Shown here in pieces: positions 17,152 through 25,707 of a stretch of DNA of 64,000 bases. Position 1 is the first letter of the stretch, and each line of letters opens with the position of its first letter. This DNA comes from Methanobacteriota archaeon (GTDB lineage Archaea; Halobacteriota; Methanomicrobia; Methanomicrobiales; Methanocorpusculaceae). A program made the position numbers and the translations under genes. The DNA lies in NCBI GenBank assembly GCA_023396065.1, contig JAEWXF010000009.1, positions 75,176-139,175 on the forward strand. Direction: 5' to 3'. Under the pieces are notes generated by a model. It did no database searches and was not told the DNA's origin. It saw only the letters and a program-made list of their open reading frames with translations.

Positions 17152-17995
17152 GGTAGAATCTCCGTATGCCGATACCTCCGGCAACGATACAAAGTATGGT
17201 GAGGATTGCAGTACCCAAAACCGGGTATCTGTGCATCTGCTGGAGAAGGCCGGTCAGTCCTCCTCCCTCTGTGGTCAGTGAGATTGTCTGATCAATTATG
17301 AGGTCATTTTCCAGCAGAGAACTGAGTACTGCAAGATTTTCCGTATGCTTCCGGACAAGCATACTGTTAATAAACAGCGACGGGTCCGCGATGACTGCAA
17401 GTCTGCCGTTACTGATATTTTCCGTTGCAATCAGGGTATACACCTTTAATGATTCATTTGTATCAGGAATCCCATTAACATTTGCGTCAATCCACGATAG
17501 ATATGACGTTGTGACAAGCGGCTCTCCTCCTGAAACATATCCCGGGTAGTTGAACGTGAGGTCCGTTACACTGGTGTTGTAGATGTTCCCGGAAACTGTT
17601 CCCCGAAACAGTCCGGGATCACGGTATTCCATACTCGTGGATCTGACTGGTTCGTCGTGAACGCGAATGCTGCTTCCAAGGTTTTCGAGGAGGATATTTG
17701 CATTCTCGCTCTGGTCGGCGATAAGCACCGTATTTCCTGCGTTCAGATATCCGGAAAGTTCCGGAAACTCCTCTTCCTTTGGTGCGATTATCAGGAGTGT
17801 CGAGTTTGTTTTGCCGCTGAGGTCTTCCGGTGAGTACAGCAGCTCCTTACCCTCTGTCATCAGAAAAAAATCAGTGGTGCCGTTCCAGCCGATGTTGTAC
17901 CGGCTGTACTCCTCATCAGTTGTCATGAACTGGGTCAGTACCGCGCCGCAGGCGAGGATGAGCATGATGACCGTGAGGAGTGTGAGTTTGTTCAT
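17141..17995 (-). CDS. DUF4350-like membrane-anchored extracellular protein
   Basis: The 284-residue product has an N-terminal helix (residues 4-22), a soluble domain and a C-terminal helix near residue 260 ending in a basic tail. It shows STLLIIAPKEEEFPELSGYLNAGNTVLIADQSENANILLENLG, a GATase-like Rossmann pattern as in DUF4350 proteins that neighbour MoxR/DUF58 genes, plus VIADPSLFIN. It probably faces outward, with N-x-S/T sequons. It overlaps the upstream gene by 4 bases and moxR by 11. Confidence 0.75.
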   Translation of the reverse strand: MNKLTLLTVIMLILACGAVLTQFMTTDEEYSRYNIGWNGTTDFFLMTEGKELLYSPEDLSGKTNSTLLIIAPKEEEFPELSGYLNAGNTVLIADQSENANILLENLGSSIRVHDEPVRSTSMEYRDPGLFRGTVSGNIYNTSVTDLTFNYPGYVSGGEPLVTTSYLSWIDANVNGIPDTNESLKVYTLIATENISNGRLAVIADPSLFINSMLVRKHTENLAVLSSLLENDLIIDQTISLTTEGGGLTGLLQQMHRYPVLGTAILTILCIVAGGIGIRRFYHDR

Positions 17996-19488
17996 GAATA
18001 TTCTTCTGTAACCACTGCTGCAAGGGTGTTCAGTTGTGCAAGATCCGCAGCATTCGTGTTTCGGGAGTACCGGACCCGTTCATAGAGCGTGATAAACTCC
18101 TGCAGTGCGGCAGTTGGAGACTCTACTGCGTCGATAAGCTGTCTTGGTGTGTATACCTGGATATTTGCAATATCCCGATTCTTCGCAATGGTTTCTGCAA
18201 CCAGCGTATAACACTCTCCGGGGGTAAGATTCCGTCTTTCTACCGGCACTGGGTTTGCAGCAGGTTCCACCCGGGGTGTGACTACGGGGACGGGGGGAAC
18301 CGAGACTTCTTTTGGTACATCCGGCTTTTTCTCCGGGATTACCGGTGTCGGATGCGTTGGTTCCGGTGCCGGTACCTTGGGTACTTCAGCAGGCTCTTTT
18401 TGGGAAATCGGAGTTTTAACTGGCTTTTCAGACAGTGTTTTCCCTCTGTACACATAGACTGCTCCCGCTCCAATGATGACGATCAGCAGAATCGCAATAA
18501 TTGGAAGAGGATTAAACCCGGTTTCCTCACCGGTTCCTGTTTCATTTCCTGTGGGTGTTTTCGTCGGAGTGGGGGTCAGGGTTTTCGTGGATGTTCCGGT
18601 TCCGGTACTGGTAGCAGTCGGTTGTGTTGTGGCCTTCGTCGTTACCGGTACGGTGGGAGACGTCGTTGCCACTGTTGTTGATGCCGTTTTGACCCGGGCA
18701 AATGTTTCCAGAACTGTGTTTTCTGCGTTCAGTGTCGCAGTACTCATTCCGTATTGGCCGGCAATCGCTGTCAGAGCCTGACTGTTTTGGGAGAAGTCTG
18801 CATTTAATGTCTGAATCTGCTTCACTACCGATTCAAGCTGACCCTGTGCCGAGGTATCATCCGGTGTTTTTTTCAGTGCGGACTCCAGATCATTTTTCCA
18901 CACGACTTTCTTTTTCAGCTGTGCCGTATCTTCTATGAGAGCAGGGCCCCCCTTGAGCAGAACGGCAACATCGTCAATGCTGCTGATGTTTCCTTCATCT
19001 GCAGCTGCAGCGATGTTCTGCATCTCACGTTCCAGCGGGAACAGCTGTATATCCACTTCGCCAAACTGCAGGTCACGGATTGCCTCCAGAATCGGCAGCA
19101 GCTGGTTCGCTGTTTTCAGGGTCCTGCTGAGAATGTACTCGGTTGCAAGCCGGTCATACTGCGTTGTCTCCTGCTCCAGAGTATAGTTTGCAGTCTGATT
19201 CTGGTCGGCAACGATCTGCTGCAGATTCAGCAGTTCTCTATGGTATTGGAGAATGGCATCTTCCACGGCGGTATAATTTTCCTGTGTCAGATTCTTATGG
19301 AATACCGCCGATATATTACTCAGTGCCGAGGTATTGAGGACAAATGTTTCATTTTCTGCTGATGTTTCATTTCCCAGGGGGAGGTCTGACGGAAGCGTCG
19401 CGTCCTCTGCTGCTGCCGGGAGAATACCTGCGCCCAGTACTGCAATCCCTATGAGGAGGTAGAATAGATAATTACTCTGTAGTTTCAT
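17992..19488 (-). CDS. Secreted, membrane-anchored helical protein with DUF4129-like C-terminal domain
   Basis: The 498-residue protein has a signal peptide (MKLQSNYLFYLLIGIAVLGA), a long helical ectodomain, a Thr/Pro-rich stalk (about residues 280-325), one membrane helix (PIIAILLIVIIGAGAVYVY), a Pro-rich linker and a cytosolic module containing YTPRQLIDAV and FITLYERVRYS. That module is like DUF4129, a domain common in MoxR/DUF58 clusters. I chose the ATG at 19488 because it begins the signal peptide; the in-frame TTG at 19500 adds only four residues. The same C-terminal module occurs in the next upstream gene. Confidence 0.75.
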   Translation of the reverse strand: MKLQSNYLFYLLIGIAVLGAGILPAAAEDATLPSDLPLGNETSAENETFVLNTSALSNISAVFHKNLTQENYTAVEDAILQYHRELLNLQQIVADQNQTANYTLEQETTQYDRLATEYILSRTLKTANQLLPILEAIRDLQFGEVDIQLFPLEREMQNIAAAADEGNISSIDDVAVLLKGGPALIEDTAQLKKKVVWKNDLESALKKTPDDTSAQGQLESVVKQIQTLNADFSQNSQALTAIAGQYGMSTATLNAENTVLETFARVKTASTTVATTSPTVPVTTKATTQPTATSTGTGTSTKTLTPTPTKTPTGNETGTGEETGFNPLPIIAILLIVIIGAGAVYVYRGKTLSEKPVKTPISQKEPAEVPKVPAPEPTHPTPVIPEKKPDVPKEVSVPPVPVVTPRVEPAANPVPVERRNLTPGECYTLVAETIAKNRDIANIQVYTPRQLIDAVESPTAALQEFITLYERVRYSRNTNAADLAQLNTLAAVVTEEYS

Positions 19489-21163
19489 GGTATGCCTCAA
19501 TGATTTTTTGGGAGAGTCCTCTCATTTTTTCCATCTGTATTTCATCAACCACAACGTTCGCATAATGGAGGTACTCGTAGAGACTTATGAACTCTCTGAT
19601 ATCCTCAGACGGGCCGGGAACGGCACTCAGGAACTCCCGGGGGGTGTAGACATAGATGTTCCGGAGATGGATAGTCTCTGCAATCGTTGCGATTGTTGTT
19701 TTGTACAACCTGCGTAACGGATCTGTGTCGGTCTCGGTTTTTTCACGGGTGAAGAATTTCTTCATCATCTTCGGCAGCCTGTTCTGCCGGATAGGTTCCC
19801 GCTGCGGAAGCCGTATCGCAGGCTCGTCCGGCGTAAGCCGGTCCTGAACCTTTTTCCTGAACCGGATCAGAAGTATGAGGATGGCACCGGCCGCTGCAAT
19901 GATGAGTACATAATAGTATACCGGTGTTCCGATGGTGATCTGAACCTCTTCACTTCTGCTCTCTTCCAGAGGATACTGCGGGTCACTGAATGAGGCAAAT
20001 ATGGTGTAGTCTCCGTCAGGAAGTTCAAATGCGGCAGTCCAGATACCTTTGGCATTTGTGGAGGCAGTTGCAATCAGCTCCCCTTCATTTGAGAAGATCT
20101 CCACAGGGGCTGAGGTGACCGGTGTTGCATTTGTTGTTGTCAGATATCCGGATACTGTCAGCAGGGTTGCATTCATTCCACTGCTTTGGGTAGTTTCCGA
20201 GATGTTCAGATACGTCGGAGAGATCAGGACAGTGAAGCTTTTCAGTGAGGATGAAACGCCGCCTGACAGTACCGACAGGGTATGTTCCCCTGCGGTAATT
20301 TTCTGGACCCGGAAACTGAATGCAAAATCCCCGTTGGTTTCCGCGGATACATTTCTCCAGAACGTCCCGTCCTGATACAGGCTCAGCGTGGTCGGGACAT
20401 ACTTCGCGGTACCGTGAGCGGTTAATACATCTCCATAGGAAACTTCTGCGGGAAACAGGCTCAGGGTGATGGAACCCGGTGGTTTCGGCAGTGATGTGGT
20501 CGTCTGCTGGATCTTTTCGACCTCAATTCCGCTGTCTTTTTTAATTTCGTTCACGGTTTCAATGCTCTCCTGCAGCTTTGCCGTGTCCCGGTCATACCCG
20601 TCCGCCACCGGGATCATCTTTTCCACACTTTTGATATAGCTGTTTGCAGCGCGCTCAATCTCTTTTTTCAGAGCTTCTCCCTCGTATGCAAGTTCATATA
20701 CTACACCGGGATTATTTTCATCCGCATACTGAATCTGCAGTTTCTGGAGTTCCCGCAGCCGGTCGGTATTATTGAGGAGACTTCTCATCTCTTCTTTGAG
20801 TTGTCCTGCCTCTTTTTTGAACTCGTTAATGTCGGTACCGGTAATCTTGACTTTTATAGCGTTGGTATTCAGTCTGCTGAGGGAGTTTTCATATGCTTTG
20901 AGGGTCCGGAGAGCAGATTCCTTATCAGTATACCGGATTTCCAGAACCACGTCGTTGGAGAGCTTCATGATGTTCTCCATGAGCGGCAGAATCGTCTCTG
21001 ACTCCTCGGTGGTCATTGGGCGGACCGTTGAGGCATCCATGTGATCATGAGTGCTGGCATTCCCTTCGGCGGTGTACAGGACAACCTGCCCGCTCATTCC
21101 CAGAATCAGCAGCAGGACCGCAGCGAGTCCTGCCAGGATTGTCAGAATCTGTCCTGTTTTCAT
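19472..21163 (-). CDS. Membrane protein with coiled-coil, Ig-like ectodomain and DUF4129-like tail
   Basis: The 563-residue protein has an N-terminal membrane helix or signal anchor, a helical coiled-coil-like region (about residues 50-220), two beta-rich Ig-like segments (230-415), a membrane helix (YYYVLIIAAAGAILILLIRF, about 420-440), a basic linker and a tail with YVYTPREFLSAV and FISLYEYLHYA. The tail matches that of the 498-residue neighbour, so the two are paralogues with different ectodomains. It probably contributes the outside-facing part of the MoxR system. Confidence 0.75.
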   Translation of the reverse strand: MKTGQILTILAGLAAVLLLILGMSGQVVLYTAEGNASTHDHMDASTVRPMTTEESETILPLMENIMKLSNDVVLEIRYTDKESALRTLKAYENSLSRLNTNAIKVKITGTDINEFKKEAGQLKEEMRSLLNNTDRLRELQKLQIQYADENNPGVVYELAYEGEALKKEIERAANSYIKSVEKMIPVADGYDRDTAKLQESIETVNEIKKDSGIEVEKIQQTTTSLPKPPGSITLSLFPAEVSYGDVLTAHGTAKYVPTTLSLYQDGTFWRNVSAETNGDFAFSFRVQKITAGEHTLSVLSGGVSSSLKSFTVLISPTYLNISETTQSSGMNATLLTVSGYLTTTNATPVTSAPVEIFSNEGELIATASTNAKGIWTAAFELPDGDYTIFASFSDPQYPLEESRSEEVQITIGTPVYYYVLIIAAAGAILILLIRFRKKVQDRLTPDEPAIRLPQREPIRQNRLPKMMKKFFTREKTETDTDPLRRLYKTTIATIAETIHLRNIYVYTPREFLSAVPGPSEDIREFISLYEYLHYANVVVDEIQMEKMRGLSQKIIEAYHETTE

Positions 21164-21426
21164 TTTGCCAGAATCTCAAGAATCTTCAGGATGATGATTA
21201 TTCCAAAGATGATCACACCCGCAAACGCAATACCTTTCTGGTAGATACTCCAGCGTGGAACCAATGTTGAGACATCAATAAATTCGATGACAATCAGTGT
21301 TCCTATCAGCCATAACACAAAAAATATCTCGATATTAATCGTCCGGGAAAGAACCATGAAGAATGCTACAATGAAAAGCCATGCAGCCAGCACTCCTGCT
21401 GCAAGACGTGTCTTTCCCAGTCCCAT
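21160..21426 (-). CDS. Small membrane protein, first gene of the MoxR/DUF58 operon
   Basis: The 88-residue product starting MGLGKTRLAAGVLAAWLFIV has three probable membrane helices and a short charged tail. The ATG at 21426 lies about 30 bp after a clear TATA box (21453-21460), whereas the in-frame GTG at 21450 would lie almost on that box, so the promoter decides the start. It overlaps the next gene by 4 bases. The family is not recognised. Confidence 0.7.
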   Translation of the reverse strand: MGLGKTRLAAGVLAAWLFIVAFFMVLSRTINIEIFFVLWLIGTLIVIEFIDVSTLVPRWSIYQKGIAFAGVIIFGIIIILKILEILAK

Positions 21427-21452
21427 AGATTCTAATGTGTTAGTAGTCACAA

Positions 21453-21460
21453 CATATAAT
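21453..21460 (-). promoter_or_regulatory. TATA box of the MoxR/DUF58 operon
   Basis: The minus strand reads ATTATATG in an AT-rich setting, centred about 30 bp before the ATG at 21426. No other strong promoter is evident until 13666, where the operon ends. Confidence 0.6.
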
Positions 21461-21488
21461 AATTTTGATCAAATATCGGCAGATGCCT

Positions 21489-22445
21489 TTATTCATATTC
21501 CGAGGTTTCCGGAGGATTCTCCTGTCTTTTTCCTCCGGTTATCAGTTTCTTTGCACACATACACAGGACCACTCCTCCCAGACCAAGACCGCAGATTGCA
21601 AGAATCTCTGTTACCCCTTTATACACAAAGGATACCGGCAGTCCGGAAAGTACCATTACTGGAATCAGAACTGCGGCCGCTATGGTGAAAAGTCCGGTTA
21701 TCCGCAGCATGCCGACAGCCCGCCGCTCCGAGAGTTTTTTCGGGAAAAACACCAAAACGAGAATCATTGCCAGCGCGGCTATTGCATATACCCACTCACT
21801 TGGAGAGACAAACTCATGAAGAAGCATAGTATCAAAATACGCCGAGTTCACCCCGCCGGTAAGAATCGTACCCAGTCCGAATGCCACCGCGAGCGCAATC
21901 AGAAGTCCGGCGGCTATCCCTCCGGATGCGACGGCCATATTCTGTATTTTATCCTCGGATGACAGACGCGGACGCAGGTAGAGATAGAGTGAGGTGAGAA
22001 CGAATCCGGCGATCGCGATTGCTGTCAGCCAGGTGATGGTGTCCATCAGCATCTGATATCCGCTGTCAATTGGTGTGTATACGGTTCCCTGTTTGAACGG
22101 ACCCAGCAGAGGCCACAGCCAGTTCTGGAGAGAGTAAAACATGAAATCACCGAACTGATGCAGAAACACGCCGATTGCAATACAAAATACGCCGATCCGT
22201 TTTTCGTTCCGGGCCCAGAGAAGAACTCCGATGGTCAGGAGAATAAACAGCAGGGTCAGAGAGTGAAAGTAAATTCTGCCGTCGTTAATGGACTCGGCAA
22301 GAATAATGTGGCCGAGTGGTTTGTCGATAATGTCCGGCAGGATCCCGCCGAACCCGCAGTACAATACCGCCTTTCTGTTTGATAGGAGGACTGCGAGAAT
22401 CACCCCTACGACGAGACCAATAAACAGATGAAAGAAAAGTAACAT
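21489..22445 (-). CDS. YdjM/DUF457-like membrane-bound metal-dependent hydrolase
   Basis: The 318-residue protein has eight or so membrane helices. Early charged residues fit the YdjM family of membrane-bound presumed hydrolases: GGILPDIIDKPLGH (Asp, His), IYFHSLTLLF and GVFLHQFGDFMFY. A TATA-like run at about 22483-22495 sits 40-50 bp before the ATG at 22445; an in-frame TTG at 22481 lies too near it, so I use the ATG. It is transcribed separately from the operon downstream. Activity is unproven for the family. Confidence 0.7.
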   Translation of the reverse strand: MLLFFHLFIGLVVGVILAVLLSNRKAVLYCGFGGILPDIIDKPLGHIILAESINDGRIYFHSLTLLFILLTIGVLLWARNEKRIGVFCIAIGVFLHQFGDFMFYSLQNWLWPLLGPFKQGTVYTPIDSGYQMLMDTITWLTAIAIAGFVLTSLYLYLRPRLSSEDKIQNMAVASGGIAAGLLIALAVAFGLGTILTGGVNSAYFDTMLLHEFVSPSEWVYAIAALAMILVLVFFPKKLSERRAVGMLRITGLFTIAAAVLIPVMVLSGLPVSFVYKGVTEILAICGLGLGGVVLCMCAKKLITGGKRQENPPETSEYE

Positions 22446-22522
22446 TGCAGTGTCCGAATCTCTATAGTTCTTGGAAGGCAATCACATTAAATATTCTGGT
22501 CCGGGAGAGAAAAATTCGAATA

Positions 22523-22615
22523 ATACGTAAGACCTAAAGCGACGCCCGGGCGTCGCTTTAGGTCTTACGTATCATTCGGTTATCTTGATTTTGCTCCCCG
22601 TATCGGGCAGCAAAA
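22523..22615. repeat. Structured dispersed repeat A, copy 2, with 50-bp perfect palindrome
   Basis: Bases 22523-22572 are a perfect, loop-free palindrome with 25-base arms (centre GCCCGGGC). Its right arm runs into a 28-base block (22554-22581) identical to 13486-13513. A hairpin follows with TTTTGCTCCCCG and CGGGCAGCAAAA arms around TAT (22589-22615), the counterpart of the terminal hairpins in copies 1 and 3. It is non-coding and lies between pheT and the membrane hydrolase gene. Confidence 0.8.
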
Positions 22616-22663
22616 CCAATTCATATGATTCACCGGAAGGTGTTCGGACTGACCAAATCCTGC

Positions 22664-24277
22664 TCAGAGAAGACCTTGAAGATCCATCTCAAACGCCGCT
22701 GCCGGATGCTCCAGACCAAACGCGATCAAAACATCCGGGGATATCTCACCGAACACTCCAATCTTTTTTCCGTCAACATAGATGTCGCCGCGCCTCCCTT
22801 CCAGAAACGCCGGATCCTCTGACTCGTGCACCTCATACGATAATGCCATCATCTGACAGAATGCATCCACAACCGCATAAATCTCCGAGAAATCTGCGGT
22901 AGTATGGATAGATACGGCTGCCATCTTTGGTTTTGTTATCAGAGACTCCACCACATCCCCGCAGGCAAAAATTCTCTGCGGCAGCTCGCGGGACCGGTTT
23001 ATCGACAAAGACTCCATCAGCAGCGGTAGAATATCAGTTCTGATAATCGTCTGATCCTCACTGATCGGGTGCAGAACATGGAGCGCCTCCATATTTTCCG
23101 GCCGGTTCATCATCGCATACGACAGCTTGCTGCTGGTCAGCGTAAACGGTGTATTCTCTATGTAGGACAGGCCGACCATTATATTCCTGACAAGGGAGTA
23201 GAGTTCCTGTACCGGATGCGGCTTTCCGACGGTAAACGTTGGCGGCAGACTTGCCGGAATCCTGTCATATCCATAGGCAATCGCCACGTCCTCATAGATA
23301 TCATGGTCATGCATGATGTCCGCACGATAACAGGGAATCGTTACCCGGATAGTGTCAGTACCGGTCACCTCTGCCCCGAACCGCATCTTTTCCAGAAGAG
23401 TTTTCATCTCCTCTGCAGTGATGGAAATGCCAACGAGTTTACAGCACTCGCTCACTGAAACCGTACGGACTGAGGGTTTTAGTGACGGTGTATCCACACC
23501 ATTCACCGTCACCGACTCAACAACCGCCCCCATCTCAACCATTGCAGTACAGATAATATGTACCGCCACTGCCACCGCCCGCGGTTCAATACCGGTTACA
23601 TCGAGCAGAATATTTCTTGTCTCTTCTGTAACGCGGGTCAGCTCTCCGTTAATGATCGGCGGGAACGAGCAGACATTCCCGTCGGCATCGTGAATCAGCG
23701 GAAACATCGGCAGATCCTCCACAATCTTCGCATACGCCTTCCCCTTCGGATGCTCAGCGAGAATCTCCTCAAGCGTCATCGGCCGGTCGTAGTCCAGCGG
23801 GATGAACGCAGTGGATCGATCGGCTGCCACATAGGAAAACGGTGCTTTGACCTTGTCCAGATCATGTACTCCGATGGCAACTTTTTTCCGTCCGCGGCCG
23901 ACAGCCCAGTGAAGAGATTCCTGCAGACCCATCAGCGACTCAATCATCGCAGAATCCATCCGCACATTCCGGATAACCGCCGACCCCAGATACGGACGGA
24001 TACCCGCAAGCTTCGGATCAATCGAAAACGAAACCCCCGACGGCTTCACCGTATACTCAGGCAGCCCCGTCTCAATACCCAGAAATCCCCGCATCGCACG
24101 GGCCGTCCCCTCCGCAGAATACAAATCCGGCCTGTTCGGGAAAAACTGCACATCCGTCTGCTCCGCCTCCTCACGTTCCACCTCCGAACCCATCATAGGC
24201 AGATGGCCACGGATAGTCTGAATATCAGCTCTCGTCAAACGTTCCAGATACGCATTATTCAATTTCACAATAGGCAT
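22664..24277 (-). CDS. pheT: Phenylalanine-tRNA ligase beta subunit
   Basis: The 537-residue protein begins MPIVKLNNAYLERLTRADIQ and has the archaeal short-form PheT layout: B1, B3/B4 (editing) and B5 domains, and a catalytic-like C-terminal domain with YDRIPASLPPTF and VFGEISPDVLIAFGLEHPAAAFEMD. It pairs with PheS as an alpha2beta2 enzyme charging tRNA-Phe and editing Tyr. It starts 3 bp after pheS and is last in endA-trpS-pheS-pheT. Repeat A copy 2 lies about 50 bp beyond its stop. Confidence 0.97.
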   Translation of the reverse strand: MPIVKLNNAYLERLTRADIQTIRGHLPMMGSEVEREEAEQTDVQFFPNRPDLYSAEGTARAMRGFLGIETGLPEYTVKPSGVSFSIDPKLAGIRPYLGSAVIRNVRMDSAMIESLMGLQESLHWAVGRGRKKVAIGVHDLDKVKAPFSYVAADRSTAFIPLDYDRPMTLEEILAEHPKGKAYAKIVEDLPMFPLIHDADGNVCSFPPIINGELTRVTEETRNILLDVTGIEPRAVAVAVHIICTAMVEMGAVVESVTVNGVDTPSLKPSVRTVSVSECCKLVGISITAEEMKTLLEKMRFGAEVTGTDTIRVTIPCYRADIMHDHDIYEDVAIAYGYDRIPASLPPTFTVGKPHPVQELYSLVRNIMVGLSYIENTPFTLTSSKLSYAMMNRPENMEALHVLHPISEDQTIIRTDILPLLMESLSINRSRELPQRIFACGDVVESLITKPKMAAVSIHTTADFSEIYAVVDAFCQMMALSYEVHESEDPAFLEGRRGDIYVDGKKIGVFGEISPDVLIAFGLEHPAAAFEMDLQGLL

Positions 24278-24280
24278 AAT

Positions 24281-25705
24281 TTACCCCCTCCTCACCGGAC
24301 TCGCACGAATCCAGTCAATATCACTGCGGTACAGCTGCCGCAGATCCTTCAGACCCATCCGAAGCATCGAAACCCGGGAAACCCCGAGACCCCAGGCGAG
24401 CACCGGGCAGTCAATACCCCATGGTGCCGTAACCTCTTTTCGGAAAATACCTGCACCGCCAAGCTCAACCCATCCGAGTCCGTCAACCCAGACCTCCGGT
24501 TCCACCGAAGGTTCAGTATAGGGGAAGTATCCCGGCCGGAACCTGACCGACTCAAATCCCATTCTGCCGAAAAATTCCTTGAAAAATCCAAGCAGATGAC
24601 CGAATGTCAGATCCTTATCCATCACAATACCCTCCAGCTGCTCAAACTCAGGAAGATGTGTCGGATCAATCGTCTCCCGCCGGTAGACGCGGGAAATGGA
24701 AAACGCCTTCAGAGGAGGATTTGGATTCTGTGCCAGATGCTGAATCGAAAGCGACGTACTGTGGGTCCGGAGCACACATTTTCGTGCAACATCCGGACTC
24801 CAGTCTCCTCCCCATCCCGTTGAACCTGTGGCTCCCCCGGTCATATGAATATCGCGGATCTTTTCCCAGCCGCTTGGAAGATCCATCTCCTCTGCCAGAT
24901 GGAATGTATCCTGCATCTCACGGGCCGGGTGGTCCTGCGGCTGGTAGAGGGAATCAAAGTTCCAGAATGAATTCTGCACAATAGAGCCGTGGAACTCGGT
25001 AAATCCCATCTCAAACAACAGTGACCGGATCTCATCCAGGATCTGCTGGTTCGGGTGGACACGACCTCCGTAGATCTTCTTCGGCAGCTTTTCAACACTA
25101 TATCGGCGCAGAGGCAGATTTTTCCACTCCCCTGATAGAATCTGTTCGCGGGACAGCGTTCCGACCTCCTCACGAAGATCCAGACCCGATGCAACAACGG
25201 CCTCACCCTCCGGGGTGATGGAAATATTCCAGACAACATGCTCGGTGATCTGGGCAAGTCCGCGTCTCACCAGCTCCGTACACCCGGGAGTCCCCGCCGT
25301 CGGATGCCGCAGAGCGGCCTCATCCTCACCCTCTGCTACATCCTCTGCGGCCCTGACCATACCTTTGTCAATAGTGATCCAGTTTTTCTTCCGCAGCCAG
25401 CCGATTGCGATTTTGGACAGCGGATGCTTCGTCAGCTCGCTCATCGGCACACTCCCATGAATACTTGCCAGAACCTGACGTTCGGGAAGTCCTTCTGCAG
25501 CGTATTTTTTTCCCTCGTCGGTCAGTTCAACCGTCTCGAAGATCTGTTTCTCCAGATTCACCAGGCCGCGGTCAGCACACAGATGTGCCCACTGGACCAC
25601 CGCATCTGCGGGAGTTCCGAGTTTTTCTGCCATTGTTCCGGCATCCGCTGCTTTCATTTCCGACAGGGCTGCCAGAATCCTTTTTTCATTTATTGTCAGA
25701 TCCAT
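24281..25705 (-). CDS. pheS: Phenylalanine-tRNA ligase alpha subunit
   Basis: The 474-residue protein has an N-terminal winged-helix region (about 1-170) and the class II catalytic core with HPAREMQDTF (motif 2 area), RTHSTS, VYRRETIDPTHLPEFEQLEG and the motif 3 GAGIFRKE, GLGVSRVSMLRMGL. I chose the ATG at 25705, just after the trpS stop codon; a GTG at 25714 in frame would overlap trpS. Confidence 0.97.
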   Translation of the reverse strand: MDLTINEKRILAALSEMKAADAGTMAEKLGTPADAVVQWAHLCADRGLVNLEKQIFETVELTDEGKKYAAEGLPERQVLASIHGSVPMSELTKHPLSKIAIGWLRKKNWITIDKGMVRAAEDVAEGEDEAALRHPTAGTPGCTELVRRGLAQITEHVVWNISITPEGEAVVASGLDLREEVGTLSREQILSGEWKNLPLRRYSVEKLPKKIYGGRVHPNQQILDEIRSLLFEMGFTEFHGSIVQNSFWNFDSLYQPQDHPAREMQDTFHLAEEMDLPSGWEKIRDIHMTGGATGSTGWGGDWSPDVARKCVLRTHSTSLSIQHLAQNPNPPLKAFSISRVYRRETIDPTHLPEFEQLEGIVMDKDLTFGHLLGFFKEFFGRMGFESVRFRPGYFPYTEPSVEPEVWVDGLGWVELGGAGIFRKEVTAPWGIDCPVLAWGLGVSRVSMLRMGLKDLRQLYRSDIDWIRASPVRRG

Positions 25706-25707
25706 CG

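Noticed and set aside
23558..24823. 421-codon plus-strand frame over pheT/pheS
   Set aside because: Arg/Pro/His-rich mirror of PheT and PheS; no family features.
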